A stretch of DNA of 64,000 nucleotides. Origin: Antedon mediterranea. Taxonomy: Eukaryota; Echinodermata; Crinoidea; Comatulida; Antedonidae. Positions 50,201 to 59,900 of the stretch are shown here, one piece after another. Numbering within the stretch: position 1 is the stretch's first letter; every line of letters starts with the position of its first letter. The notes below the pieces were generated by a model. It was not told where the DNA came from. It saw nothing but the letters and a program-made list of their open reading frames with translations, and ran no database searches. Location of the stretch: contig NC_092673.1 of NCBI RefSeq assembly GCF_964355755.1, forward strand, positions 6,081,001-6,145,000, written 5' to 3'. Made by a program: the position numbers and the translations under genes.

Positions 50201-53200
50201 ATGAATAAGTGTGAACAAAAGAAGTATCGATAGTCACCATTGTTATTTTACCATTTTCAAGTATAGAGTATCATGGTCCTGACGTCACGAAAAATGCGTT
50301 CAACCTGCCTGAGTGACTTTAAGGTCACCAATGGTTTGGAATAGGCTTATTGAACTAGTCATTTTAAAACATAATAATTTTCAATTAAAACAAACTAAAA
50401 TTTCAAAAGATCACTAAATATTTGTTTTTTAATAATCTATTTATTCTTCAACTACAGTTTAAGTAAAAAAAAATCAAGCTAAGATACATAATTTTTTTGG
50501 TTGGCTAGCAACCATGCAGCGCCCTCTATCGTTGTGACGTCACACCGTGATACTCTATAGTGCAAACAAGACTTTGTGGCACACAATTTTAGAAGTACCG
50601 ATAGTCACCATTGTTATTTTACCATTTTCAAGTATAGGGCAAACAAGACTTTGGGGCACACAATTTTATAAATGAGGCTCTTTCCGCTTTAACACTGTCA
50701 GCAAAGAGCGACATTACTATCAATGTGGTCTCATGATTATATTTTATATCATCAAACGATAGAAATTTCAAACATACTCATCCTGAAACTCTAGGCTCTG
50801 CACTCCTTTTGATTTTACTACATGATACTCTGAAGGAATCAAGGTCTCAGGAACGCTCATTGGTTGCTGTGGATGGAAAAAAGTACACATTATTAAAGCT
50901 CTGTCTACACTATCAAACAAAATGTGTGGTGTGCCAAACTATGGTAGTGATATTCCCAAACATGGTAATGATATGACATCATTATGTCCATATAAGGGCA
51001 CATCACAATTTTTGGTCATATAAAGTTTGATAATGTAAACAGAGCTTAAGATTGTTGGAAATAATATTTTAAAATCTCTCTAAAGCTCTGTTTAACACTA
51101 TCAAACTAGTTTAACAAAAAAAGTGTGGTGAGCCCAAATATGGTAGTAATATGACATCATCATGTCCATATAATTATAAGGGCACATCACATTTGTTTGT
51201 CACATAAAGTTTGATAGTGAGACAGAGCTTTACAAAGTGTACAGCTATCAATAATAATATCTACAGTTTGTATCATATACTAGAAGAACTGGTTGTCACA
51301 ATGGCAGATAGGAAGTTATGGAGGAATCTAGTCATATAACTTTGGATATATCCCAGACTAAGTAAGTAAGTGCATATGTATTTGGCCCAGTTTAGCCTGC
51401 GACTGCGGTTAACTTGACAATGCCTACAAAAATCACCTTAATAGTATCCAGATGGTCTTTGTGTTTTTCTAACCCTCTTATTGTACTTCTATCTGTCATG
51501 TCTGGTTTCAGAACAGGAAGATCAGTAATAGGCACATCATACAAAAATGATATGTCCCTGAAAAACAAAATCATTTTTTAAATTTGCATAAAGCCAAAGT
51601 GTGTAATGTACTGTGTGATGTTACGATCCGATGCCATCAGATCAGACAATGACCGGTTATTTGTTGTTGGTGGTTGCCAAGGATGTTGAATAGCTCTACC
51701 AGTCATTTCATTACGTATAATTATATAAATGTTGTGACTTAAAATAAAGTAAAACAACTTTTTTATAATTATAACCTCCGTTTTTTCCACAGAAGCCATA
51801 TGAAATTATTTGACCACTTTATTTCTGTTAATTAAATAATAGATTGAACATAATATTTAGAAAAAAGGTAACTGACCTCCCAGCACCAGTCATTGATTTT
51901 GGATGATTGGTCAAATGTTGGAACTTCTTTCTTCTGTTGGGATAGTTCCATAGGTTAGCTGCTGGTGCATTACCTTTACTGATTGAAGCCTGCAATTAAC
52001 ATAAAAATTATGAAGAAATGTATATCAGTTTAAAATAGAAATATATATGGAATATAAACATATAGAATTCTTTCACTAAGCTAGTTTAATGTTACGATTG
52101 TGTATTAATTTAAAATGCACTTTCATTAAATTCGAACAATATTTTATATTTATCCCACGTATTTATTCCCGAAAGTGATCTATTTATGTCAATTATTTTA
52201 ATAATGTTTTTAATATTTTTGTTGCACATTTCGCAAGAGATACAATAAAGTAATTATTATGGTTAAATTAGTAGAACTACATCTTTTGGGACACCTCAAC
52301 TAAGAAGATACTTTGTTGGGTCTTGAAGGTGTCCCCTATGTGTTCTACTGTACAACAAAACAGGTACAAAATCATTATTTATTACAATTTTTTTTAAATA
52401 TCCGACAAACTTTGCATTGAAAAAAGCTTAATTTAGGTCTGTTTTTAGAGAAATGAATTTTGGAAATGATGGCTGTAATATTTAATACAAATAAAAGATT
52501 AATTCAAAAGAACAATATAAATTTTAATCAATTAATTTAAAAAGATATTTTAACCTGCTAAAGGGTTTGCTATGGTAAATGCACTGGTCAATTGTATGAC
52601 CCCAGGAAGAGGTGCGTCATTTACAAATACTTATTGACGCAGGGGTGCTTAAAAAAACCTAGTTGGTACTTCACATCAATGAACAATGGTGTGTCAATGT
52701 CCGTCATTTTACCACCCACCATATCATGAAAAACATGGTCAAATTGGGTGCGTCATGGACACCAAAAGGTAAGTCAATTTTATGTGCGGCATGGTATTCA
52801 TAAAGGTATGAGGCACATCAAACTAATGACGCACCTCTCCCCGGGGTCGTATTGTGGGTCATACAAGTGCATGATACTCTACATATTAGAGAGTTTTCGC
52901 AATCTTACGAATACGATAACGAAAATGGATACGTCACGCACACGTATTCGTTTTCGTAAGCCATAAAAAAATCTGTTTCGCATGGCAACGAAATATCGAG
53001 GCGCGTCTAAAATATGACTGCAGTAAATTTGAGCGAAGCGCAGGTACGTGTTGCTTGGTGCTTGGCCAGCTGCCTAGGCCTAGCGTAACATCAAAGCGAG
53101 TGAGGACTTTAAAAACTGCTATTTATCTAAATTGACCTGGCATTTTAGTAAATTACTTTAGTAAATTACTTTTAATAAATCTATAATTATATTATAATCA

Positions 53201-53830
53201 TGAATTATTCCTAATTCAAATGCAAAAAGTGCAAAATAGATCAAAAACTATACTCGTTTTGTAGTTACGAATGACTGGTGATATTCGTCAACACGAATAC
53301 GCCTTACGAATATGAAATGGGGATCAGCTCAAAAGTTTCACAAATGTGTGACGTATCCGTTTTCGTTATCGTATTCGTATGGTTGCGAAACCTCCCGATT
53401 AACTATGATATTACGTACATTTTTGGTTTTGTGTGGAGTTGGAAGACCTTCTTTTGGAACCGGCTTTGGGATCTTGGTGAGGGCGTTCAGAATCTCCTCG
53501 GGAATGAATTCACTTTGTAATGACGTTGGAAGTGGTTTAGATTTATCGATGTAAGCATCACTGGATTTCAAATCTGGAAGCACTCCTATAAAATAATATT
53601 TTAGCAATTTAGAAAAATACACATTCATTCACAACGTGGTGTTTCAACGTGGTAAAGCCGTATTATTGTGTGACATTGACAATGTAGTAGCTCAATAAAT
53701 AACTGTGTTAAGTTCTATGCAGAGGGAGAAGGAAATTTTTACCATCAACTCTACCAGGCATGATGAACATTGGGACATCCTCATTGGATAGATCTTTGGT
53801 GTCTGGTACAATACCCACCACAGCAGACAT
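29286..53830 (-). CDS. AXDND1: AXDND1-like axonemal dynein light-chain-domain protein, 25 exons
   Basis: Minus-strand exons: 53743-53830, 53419-53585, 51877-51989, 51437-51557, 50778-50866, 49877-49933, 49340-49523, 48041-48228, 47361-47427, 47216-47253, 46736-46856, 45992-46260, 39371-39455, 38208-38390, 35886-35897, 34296-34347, 33940-34156, 33554-33647, 32946-33136, 32591-32687, 32089-32247, 31547-31651, 31198-31335, 29826-29932, 29286-29676. Every junction is in phase; the total is 3333 nt, 1110 residues. Residues ~270-411 resemble the axonemal dynein light-chain domain (VECAERGELLSELRQRYCTL, LASERELWCHAAYNL), residues ~410-820 are helical with conserved Trp, and the tail is Ser/Pro/Gln-rich with a basic end (SRAKKK). 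It presumably acts in ciliary or sperm-tail axonemes, by family inference. The start Met follows a likely 5'UTR acceptor (exon from 53845), so extra upstream coding sequence is possible. Human AXDND1 is of similar length (about 1000 residues). Confidence 0.82.
30395..31120. repeat. Composite repeat with two GACAGACC microsatellites
   Basis: GCATAGTGATACC, then (GACAGACC)n and (GACC)n, then GACATAGTGAACTATA occurs at 30395-30495 and again at 31060-31118. The sequence between (30550-31000) shares pieces with 4830-4875 and 5947-6049. Confidence 0.8.
31720..32040. repeat. A/G-rich low-complexity tract in AXDND1 intron
   Basis: About 320 bp of GAAAAAAG-type sequence between exons 31547-31651 and 32089-32247. 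No function is seen. Confidence 0.85.
33213..33486. mobile_element. MITE family M2, short form, copy 2
   Basis: TTAAAGATATATTGTCCCC and GGGGGACAATCTTTAA ends flank 274 bp, including a ~25-base T run. Confidence 0.8.
34418..34773. mobile_element. MITE family M4, copy 1
   Basis: ATAGAGTTCTGCGGTG and CACCGCAGAACTCTAT are exact inverted ends, and GTGACGTCACAACG lies inside the left end. The relative at 50262-50559 lies in the opposite orientation. Confidence 0.88.
34774..35885. other. AXDND1 intron sequence, no further feature
   Basis: AT-rich intronic DNA with homopolymer runs. Nothing else is recognised before the microexon. Confidence 0.5.
35886..35897 (-). other. AXDND1: 12-nt in-frame microexon of the AXDND1-like gene
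   Basis: GAAGTAAAAGAG (Glu-Val-Lys-Glu) is bounded by TTCTGTTGTAG and GTAACA on the minus strand. It is phase 0 on both sides, so skipping would keep the frame. It may be alternatively spliced. Confidence 0.55.
36173..36308. mobile_element. TTAA MITE family M1, copy 2
   Basis: AGCTCTGTCTACACTATCAG and AGTGTAGACAGAGCTTAA ends flank the shared TGACATCATCATGTCC core. The left TTAA is altered to TATA. Confidence 0.85.
36309..38207. other. AXDND1 intron sequence, no further feature
   Basis: Non-coding, AT-rich. An 83-residue minus frame at 37770-38021 lacks any domain or splice support. Confidence 0.5.
39478..39502. repeat. (TCTA)n microsatellite
   Basis: About five TCTA units lie close to the exon at 39371-39455. 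Confidence 0.9.
39718..40251. mobile_element. MITE family M2, long form, copy 2
   Basis: Nearly collinear with 9364-9884, including TTGGCCATATTAAAGTAATA and the GGGACAATACATCTTTAA end. Confidence 0.88.
40350..40440. mobile_element. TTAA MITE family M1, half copy
   Basis: The left terminus AGCTTTGTCTACACTATC and part of the core are present. The right inverted end is missing. Confidence 0.7.
41162..41334. mobile_element. Palindromic MITE with ~40-bp arms
   Basis: AAGTATCATAGGAATATTTG and its inverse CAAATATTCCTATGATACTT, extended by CTATCTATTT and AAATAGATATAG, bracket about 90 bp. Confidence 0.85.
42162..42375 (+). repeat. SINE family A, 5'-truncated copy
   Basis: ACTATAAACCGTAGGCCAAG through GGGCCCTCTGGGAGACCAGT matches 278-590, ending in (AAAT)n. 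Confidence 0.85.
43127..44433 (-). CDS. Small Ig-domain surface protein nested in AXDND1 intron
   Basis: Two minus-strand exons, 44421-44433 and 43127-43593, join in phase 1 to 159 residues. The short first exon supplies MVYQ, and the junction completes a signal peptide (MVYQVILILTIACCADAG). Residues ~20-105 fit an Ig-like V/I fold, with FRLTNLRLNDTGLYEVTYTY giving the DxGxY strand-F motif. The usual strand-F cysteine is replaced by Val, so the canonical disulfide may be lacking. A Thr/Asn/Asp-rich stalk follows (~106-140), then a C-terminal hydrophobic run (MYLLIILITISQMLLL) with no cytoplasmic tail, as in GPI-anchored proteins. The gene lies wholly inside the large intron 39456-45991, on the same strand as the host. 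I cannot name a family member. The first donor is GTTTGT, weaker than consensus. Confidence 0.6.
43985..44170 (+). mobile_element. Hammerhead-motif element segment (copy 2)
   Basis: CTGATGA at 43990-43996, GAAA at 44013-44016 and the following ~140 bp to CCTTTGGATTTATATAT match 2341-2520 almost base for base. It sits in the intron of the nested Ig gene, on the opposite strand. Confidence 0.65.
44694..44799. repeat. Inverted repeat, ~36-bp arms
   Basis: AGGTAAATACTTTTTGTTTC and its inverse end at 44799, bracketing about 35 bp. It is probably a small palindromic MITE. Confidence 0.85.
47688..47851. mobile_element. TTAA MITE family M1, copy 4
   Basis: GTTCTGTCTACACTATCAAA and TTTGATAGTGTAGACAGAGT ends flank the shared TGACATCATCATGTCC core. 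Confidence 0.85.
48507..49146. mobile_element. DNA-transposon derivative, family M3, full copy
   Basis: TTAAAGACCCCTTCCCTGC at the left and CGTAGGGAATGGGGCTTTAA at the right are imperfect inverted ends around 640 bp that include TAGGCCTA words. It is inverted relative to 20395-20817. It lies in an AXDND1 intron and has no coding capacity. Confidence 0.8.
50262..50559. mobile_element. MITE family M4, copy 2
   Basis: TATAGAGTATCATGGTCC and the inverse CACCGTGATACTCTATA ends enclose sequence inversely matching 34418-34773 (for example TGGTTTGGAATAGGCTTATT). Confidence 0.85.
50893..51049. mobile_element. TTAA MITE family M1, copy 5
   Basis: TTAA flanks both sides. The ends AGCTCTGTCTACACTATC and ATAATGTAAACAGAGCT are inverted. 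It lies just upstream, on the minus strand, of exon 50778-50866. Confidence 0.85.
51081..51231. mobile_element. TTAA MITE family M1, copy 6
   Basis: Only about 30 bp from copy 5 and in the same orientation. The shared core and inverted ends are degraded by single changes. Confidence 0.8.
52580..52871. mobile_element. MITE with ~35-bp inverted ends
   Basis: TGTATGACCCCAGGAAGAGG TGCGTCAT near the left is matched by the inverse ATGACGCACCTC... and GGGTCATACAAGTGCA at the right, in an AXDND1 intron. Confidence 0.75.
52889..53395. mobile_element. 507-bp inverted-repeat element abutting AXDND1 exon 2
   Basis: Left TTTTCGCAATCTTACGAATA and right TATTCGTATGGTTGCGAAA are inverted over about 50 bp, including GATACGTCAC. 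The right end is ~23 bp from the exon 2 donor at 53419, so the open frame continuing past that exon is transposon sequence. Confidence 0.8.
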
Positions 53831-53974
53831 CACTAGATTGTTGTTCTAGAAACAAAAGAAGGTCCAGATATGAATTTAAGGTTAGGTTAACAACATGCTC
53901 AAACACCAAATTTGTAAAAGTGTTCTGTTTGAAAATAGACACCCCAGCACAGTCGCCCCATTGCAAAGTCGCCA

Positions 53975-54141
53975 CATAAGGTTTATCGCAAATAGCTTCT
54001 ACAATGCATGATGGGAAGGGTTTCGGAGCAAACGTCACAACATGTTCGTACATGATTTGTTGTTTGTACGTACGCGTCGTGACGTTTGCTCCAAAATCCT
54101 TCCCACCATGCGTCGCGCACGCTATTTGCGATAAACCTTAT
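53975..54141. mobile_element. Palindromic MITE upstream of AXDND1 first coding exon
   Basis: ATAAGGTTTATCGCAAATAG and its inverse CTATTTGCGATAAACCTTAT bracket 167 bp with a further inverted inner part (GAGCAAACGTCACAAC and GTCGTGACGTTTGCTC). Confidence 0.9.
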
Positions 54142-54239
54142 TGTTACAAATTGTTATATTTAATAATAAAAGACACATATATAGGCCTATTTCACATTAT
54201 TAAATATTATGTACTGTATGCCGCGAATTTATAATCTTA

Positions 54240-54620
54240 TACTCTACTAGGCCTAGCCTAGATTTACAAATTGTCTAGGCTAGGCCTAGTCCTAAGTTTA
54301 GGACGGCTAGGCCTAGGGTAGGCCTAACTAATAGGCCTATAGGCTAGGCTTACATTACAACACTAGGCGTAACTACTAGTACTAGTAGACTACTAGGCCT
54401 AGGCCTCTAGGACCTACTAGGCCTAGTACTAGATAGTACTGGAACCCCTAGTACTAGGCCTACTACTAGGCCTAGATAGAGGCCTACGTACTCTAGCGGA
54501 GTCCCGTACTAACAAGTAGGAGGGCTCTAGGCTAGGGGCCTACTAGCTAGGAGGCTATATAGAATAGGTAATTATTGCTCTCTAGACCTCATCTAGTAGG
54601 CCTAGGCCTAGCTATGGTAG
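54240..54620. repeat. TAGGCCTA-rich island in the AXDND1-torsin intergenic region
   Basis: CTAGGCCTAG and related palindromic words are packed over about 380 bp, like 27920-28380. No coding frame is seen. Confidence 0.8.
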
Positions 54621-55147
54621 AGAGTGCTAACCATATTTACACGTAACTTTGACATTACCTTTATAACAATAATTATATAGGCCTAATATTGATTGCAAAA
54701 AATGTGGATCGTCCCCCGCGTTGTTGTTGTGCGCGACCGGTCGTCATGGTATTGCTAACCCGCCCTCTGCCGTCAAAAAAGCAAAGACAAATAACATTTT
54801 AATTTGTTTACTCCATGTAATAAATAATAAAAAATACAGTAACATAATATCTAATAATAAGATTAATAAACTGAAAATAACTGATAAATAATAAACTGAA
54901 AATACTGATTAAATATTGTAAATACATTTGTTAGTGAGTTTATTTTTGTAAAGTTTTTTTAACCGGGCCGAATCGTCCCTGATTCGTACGTTAAATACGC
55001 ATAAACTATTGACCAATCAGATTCTTTCATACCATATACGATAAAAAAAAAAATATAATGATCATGATTTTTGTAATATTTAATTTTAAGAAGAACTTTC
55101 AAGAAAGAGTGTGATATTTAAGGTAAAAAAGCTGTCCGGGAAGCTTC
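54621..55147. other. Probable AXDND1 promoter side of a bidirectional region
   Basis: Contains a GC-richer patch at 54710-54775 and no coding frame. The AXDND1 first coding exon has a splice acceptor upstream (exon from 53845), so a 5'UTR exon is expected hereabouts. Its position is not seen. Confidence 0.3.
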
Positions 55148-55250
55148 TGACGTGACGTGAGGTCACGTGTACGTCATCGTGGAAATTCCCAACAAAAAAA
55201 ACCAATATTATAATTATAGTCGATCAGTCCTATACGTGATATTGTCCGTG
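55148..55250 (+). promoter_or_regulatory. Candidate torsin promoter with ACGT cluster and 5'UTR donor
   Basis: TGACGTGACGTGAGGTCACG followed by TGTACGTCA packs several ACGT-core sites, including TGACGTG (UPRE/XBP1-ATF6-like or CRE-like) and CACGTG. CCAAT and TATAATTATA follow at about 55202-55218, and CCGTG then GTAAGT at 55250 looks like a 5'UTR exon donor. The torsin coding exon starts with an acceptor at 56903, so a non-coding first exon here is plausible. Confidence 0.45.
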
Positions 55251-55369
55251 GTAAGTATTACTATTATTTTGAATTAATAATTAACTGATACAAAGAGACT
55301 ACTTTTATTATGTTGTGTTGTATTTGTAGATCTGAATTTAGAATTGGAATATTACAGGTCTCTACAAGA

Positions 55370-56520
55370 AATGAATGCATGACAGGGCTATCTTCCTGGT
55401 ATTCCTGATGATAGCTATTTCTTTCATGGCATGCCACCTGGCCAACCACGTTATACTTTCCAACTGTTCCCAGGTAGCAAAAGCCCATATGGTGGCCATG
55501 TTAGTCCCATTGGAATAAATATCGGCCCCACACAGCGAGATGTAATAAAGCCAAAGGCTAGAGGGCGTACTCCAGACTGAAAAGAGATTCCAACAGGAGG
55601 GGGAACCAACAAGATGGCGGCCGTAAATGTGTTCAAAAACATTATTTAATATAAAAAATAATAATCTAATATAATACATTAAGACCATATAGAATGCGTT
55701 CACATTTATACGTTATATATATAGCAGATAGGCTCAACACAGGCGTAGTAGTGCGTATTGCGTAAAGCATATCTGATTGGTCGATTGCAGTCCCAATCGT
55801 GTTGGTTCCCTCACTTTTTGAACTGCGATAACATTGCAGATTGACATCCAGCCTTCGGCTATATAAAATATCATTGGTCTCACATGGCCAGGCTTTGCAC
55901 TCCCGAATCATATGGATTTCACTCCTAGCTCAATATGGGATCCATATGGACACCACATGGGCTGTAAATGGGTCCAACATGGGCTGCCCTTATGGGACCA
56001 ATATAGGATTTGCAACGACATCCATATGGCTCCCACGTGGGATAGCCCATCAAGCCCAGATATATCCCATATGTGACCCATTATTGCACCGACCCATGAT
56101 TCATATGGGTCCTGGCGTGGAATAGCCAATATAGATCCAGAGAGGAAAAACAATGCAAATCTGATACCTGTATATCTAATGTCAACTCAGTGAATAAAAA
56201 TACTAACAAACAAACAGACATATGCAATTGATTACATACCTCCTTGAATGGCGGAGGTAAATAAAGTTAGTAGTTAGCAATACATTTATTAAAACACACC
56301 TGCATTATCAAGAATATGGGCTACAAGACATGTGTCTGCCCATGTTTTGCATATGGGCCCCATGTAGTTTTGATTTAAGCAAACACATATTATAGCCCAT
56401 ATTGTTTGTATATTGGGCTCTTCGTAATATTAAGTGGGCAAGCCCATACGTACCTCTGTATAGAATATGGGCCCCATGGAGGTTTGATGTGGGCAAGCAG
56501 GGCACCTGTGAATGAATATC
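55370..56520. repeat. CCATATGG/ATGGGCC-rich degenerate repeat region
   Basis: CATATGG, CCCATATG and ATGGGCCCCATG words recur many times at 55485-55500, 55900-56130 and 56320-56500, separated by TA-rich DNA. The overlapping open frames on both strands are artefacts of this composition. It lies in the presumed torsin 5'UTR intron. Confidence 0.6.
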
Positions 56521-56909
56521 TTACCACTGGACAGGTGGTTGGTGAGTTTAATTTCTCGGAACCAGTGGCCATATTCACCAATCACACAGATATTTCTCTT
56601 ATATTAAGTATTTCACTTAAATTGTATTTACTTAGATTGGAGATTTTCTTAATTTTAAAGGTGTTTCCTCTGGTGTGAATGGTGAATATGGCCAAAGAGG
56701 TTCATCTTTAAAAACTTTCAAACCTCAGGCATAACAAACATGATCTGTCCAATTTTGAGCCACAATGTCATACATATGTTACATAATAGTATTTTCACTT
56801 TTAGCAGCCAAAATTAACAAGTTAAATTACATGGCATGAATTTCTGTTTCATACCTGATTACTGAAGTAGCCATTTAGCAATGTTTTCAACATTACATTT
56901 CAGACTAGA

Positions 56910-59900
56910 ATGAAATTGCAGAAAAAATGGCCAGTGGCGATGATTATTATATTGTCCACCACTATAACTATCAATGGAAAGAAGTTTGCTGAGGATTGGA
57001 AATGGTTCAAGCCATTAACATGGAGCTTTGGTGGGAAACTTGAAGTTTGTACAAATGAATTCATAAAACCAAATTTTGCAAGTAAGGATCTATGTGTATT
57101 TCAATTGTCTATATATAGTACAGTATAGTAAAAATTCCAAAGCTCAAACTAAAAAAAAACAACCAAAATTTCAACATTGGGAAATTGTAATTTAAAAGTT
57201 ATTTAAAACAATAAATATCTTTAGAGCTTATTATTTCTTGTAGTACAGTACTACAATCTTACTTTTTGTCTCATGCGTAACACTAGCCAATTTAAACCAG
57301 TATCTCCCTGTAATGTTACTTGTTTATTTAATAAAGATAGGTAGTAGTCGTGACTTGATTAGTGTTTCATTTATTACATCTCAACCATCTTGGTTCTCCT
57401 ACATCAAGTGATGCCATGAGGCATTGCTCACTCAACTGTACACTAACTATAGAGGGCTCACTCTATACTTACAATATCATAGCCTTAACTATATGCTATC
57501 ATTACATCTCCCTTTTTTTTTAAATTAAAAAGTTAATTACTGTTCATCTAAATCTACTAACTAACAACACTCTAACAATATCTTTTCCTTTGTTCACAAA
57601 ACAAAACTATTACATCTTTCTTCTCTTACATATATCCTAACAATCTTTATTTACAAAACCTCAACAGGCAAAAGCTCTTTCCTAACATACATACAGTACA
57701 TTACATATAATGCTGTTTATGTTGTGCTCAGAGGTAGACTATTCTGGCACACAATTTAGGGGTTATTCTGCCCTTAGTTCACAAATCTAGTTTTATCAAT
57801 TGTTTTCTGTTGCGTTTAGGGTAGCGACGTGTTTCTTGTGTGGTGTTTGGTTCTATTATATGTGATGTCTGTGAATCCTGCAAACTTGTTACTTTAATGA
57901 TATCTCTGCGATTGCGTCTATAATATTTTCCATCGCTTTCAACTGTGTATGATCGTGGACTTTCTTGTCTCTCAACGATTGTTGCTGGTTTCCACTGACA
58001 ATCTTTTCGCACATAAATTCTATCTCCAACTTTAAGTGTCTTTAGCGGTTTTGTTCCTTTGTCGTAATAGTTCTTTTGTTTTGCTTTGTTTTGTTTTAAT
58101 TGTCTCATGTTGTTTGTTACTTTTGGTTTCAGCAGTTTCGTAGACGTTGGTAAATGTGTTTTTGTTCTACGGCCCATTAGCATTTGTACTGGTGATGGTA
58201 ATCCATCTCTAGGTGTATTGCGGTAACTTAATAGCGCTAAATATGGATCTTGTTTATCTTCTCTCGCTTTTTTGAGTATCATTTTTGCGGTTTGAACTGC
58301 TTTTTCGGCTCTTCCATTTGCTTGCGGATAAAATGGGGAGGCTGTTGTATGTTTAAAATCATACACTTTGCCAAAATTTTGAAATTCCATTGACGCAAAT
58401 TGTGGTCCATTATCAGAAATTACTTCTTCTGGTATTCCATGTCTAGCAAATTGTTGCTTGCAAAATTTTATAACTGAGCTAGATTTCGTGCTTTTTAACA
58501 TGTTTATTTCGAAATATCCTGAATAATAGTCTACGATTATTAGGTATTCCTCAGCTTCTAGTGTGAATAGGTCCATGCCCACTTTCTGCCATGGTCTTGA
58601 TGGTATTTGATGGGCTACCATTGGTTCTTTTTGGTTTTTCATTCGGTGTTTTAGGCATATTTCACATTTTCCTACTGTGTCTGTCACTTGGGCATTTATT
58701 CCTGGCCAGAAGATTAAATCTTGTGCAAGTTTCTTTGTTTTTTCAATACCTTGGTGACTAGCATGCAATTTACTCAACATCAGTTTACGTTGTGTCGCTG
58801 GTATGATTAATCTGTTATTTTTGAATAGCATATCTCCTTCTACTAAGATTTCATCTCTATAATCCCAATATGGTTTAACATCTGGTTCTAGGATAGCTTT
58901 GTTCTCTGGCCATCCATTTATTACTACGTCCTTTAATTTACTTAAAGCTGTATCCTTTACTGTTTCATTCTTTATTTCTACTAGTCTTTCTTTTGTCATT
59001 TGTAGGTTGTTAATCATGTAAAGCGGAATGCTAAACTGTTCTGTTTCTATATCTGGTAGATGATTTCTACTCAATGCATCTGCTATATACAACTCTTTGC
59101 CTCTCTTATAAACTAGTTCCAGCTTGTATTTCTGTAGCTTTAATAACATTTTCTGTAGTCTTGGTGGTGTTAGTGCTAGTGCTTTTTTCATTATCGATTC
59201 TAAGGGTTTATGGTCGCTTTCTACGATAAATTCTTTGCCATACAAATATTGATGGAAACGCTCACATCCAAAAACTACAGCTGCTAATTCTTTCTCTATC
59301 TGTGCATATCTTGTTTGAGGCTCTGTAAACGCTTTTGATGCAAACGCTATCGGATGTCCATCTTGCAATAATACTGCGCCTATACCTGTGCTTGATGCGT
59401 CAACACTTACTGTCACCGGTTTCTCTACATCATAATATTGTAAAACTGGCGCCTCTGTTACTAAGCGCTGCAACTGTCCAAAACTAATATCATGTTCTGC
59501 TTGCCATTGCCACATAGTATTTTTCTCTAACAGTTGTCTTAATGGTTTGGTTACATTACTTAAATTTGGTATAAATTTACCAAGATAATTTATCATTCCA
59601 AGAAACTGTTGTAACTCTTTCTTATTATTAGGTTTGTGCATTTCTTGTACTGCTTTAACTTTTCTCTCATCTGTTTTTAAACCTTCAGATGTTAATGTGT
59701 GACCAATGTATTTTACTTCATCTAATCCAAATTTACATTTTTCTGGGTTTAATTTTAAATTTCTTTCTTTTGCTCGATTGAGAACTTTCTCAAGTCGTTC
59801 GTCATGTTGTTTCTTATCTATACCCCATACTAAAATATCATCCATTATGACTTCTGTACCTTCCAAATCTTCAAACATTTGGGTCATTACTCTTTGAAAA

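Noticed and set aside
53338-53418. Extension of AXDND1 exon 2 to the end of its open frame
   Set aside because: The GTACGT donor at 53418 fits the phase of the next exon, and the extension is transposon terminal repeat.
55264-56505. Several overlapping short frames on both strands before torsin
   Set aside because: They arise in a word-repetitive region, lack conserved motifs and are not phase-compatible with a gene model.
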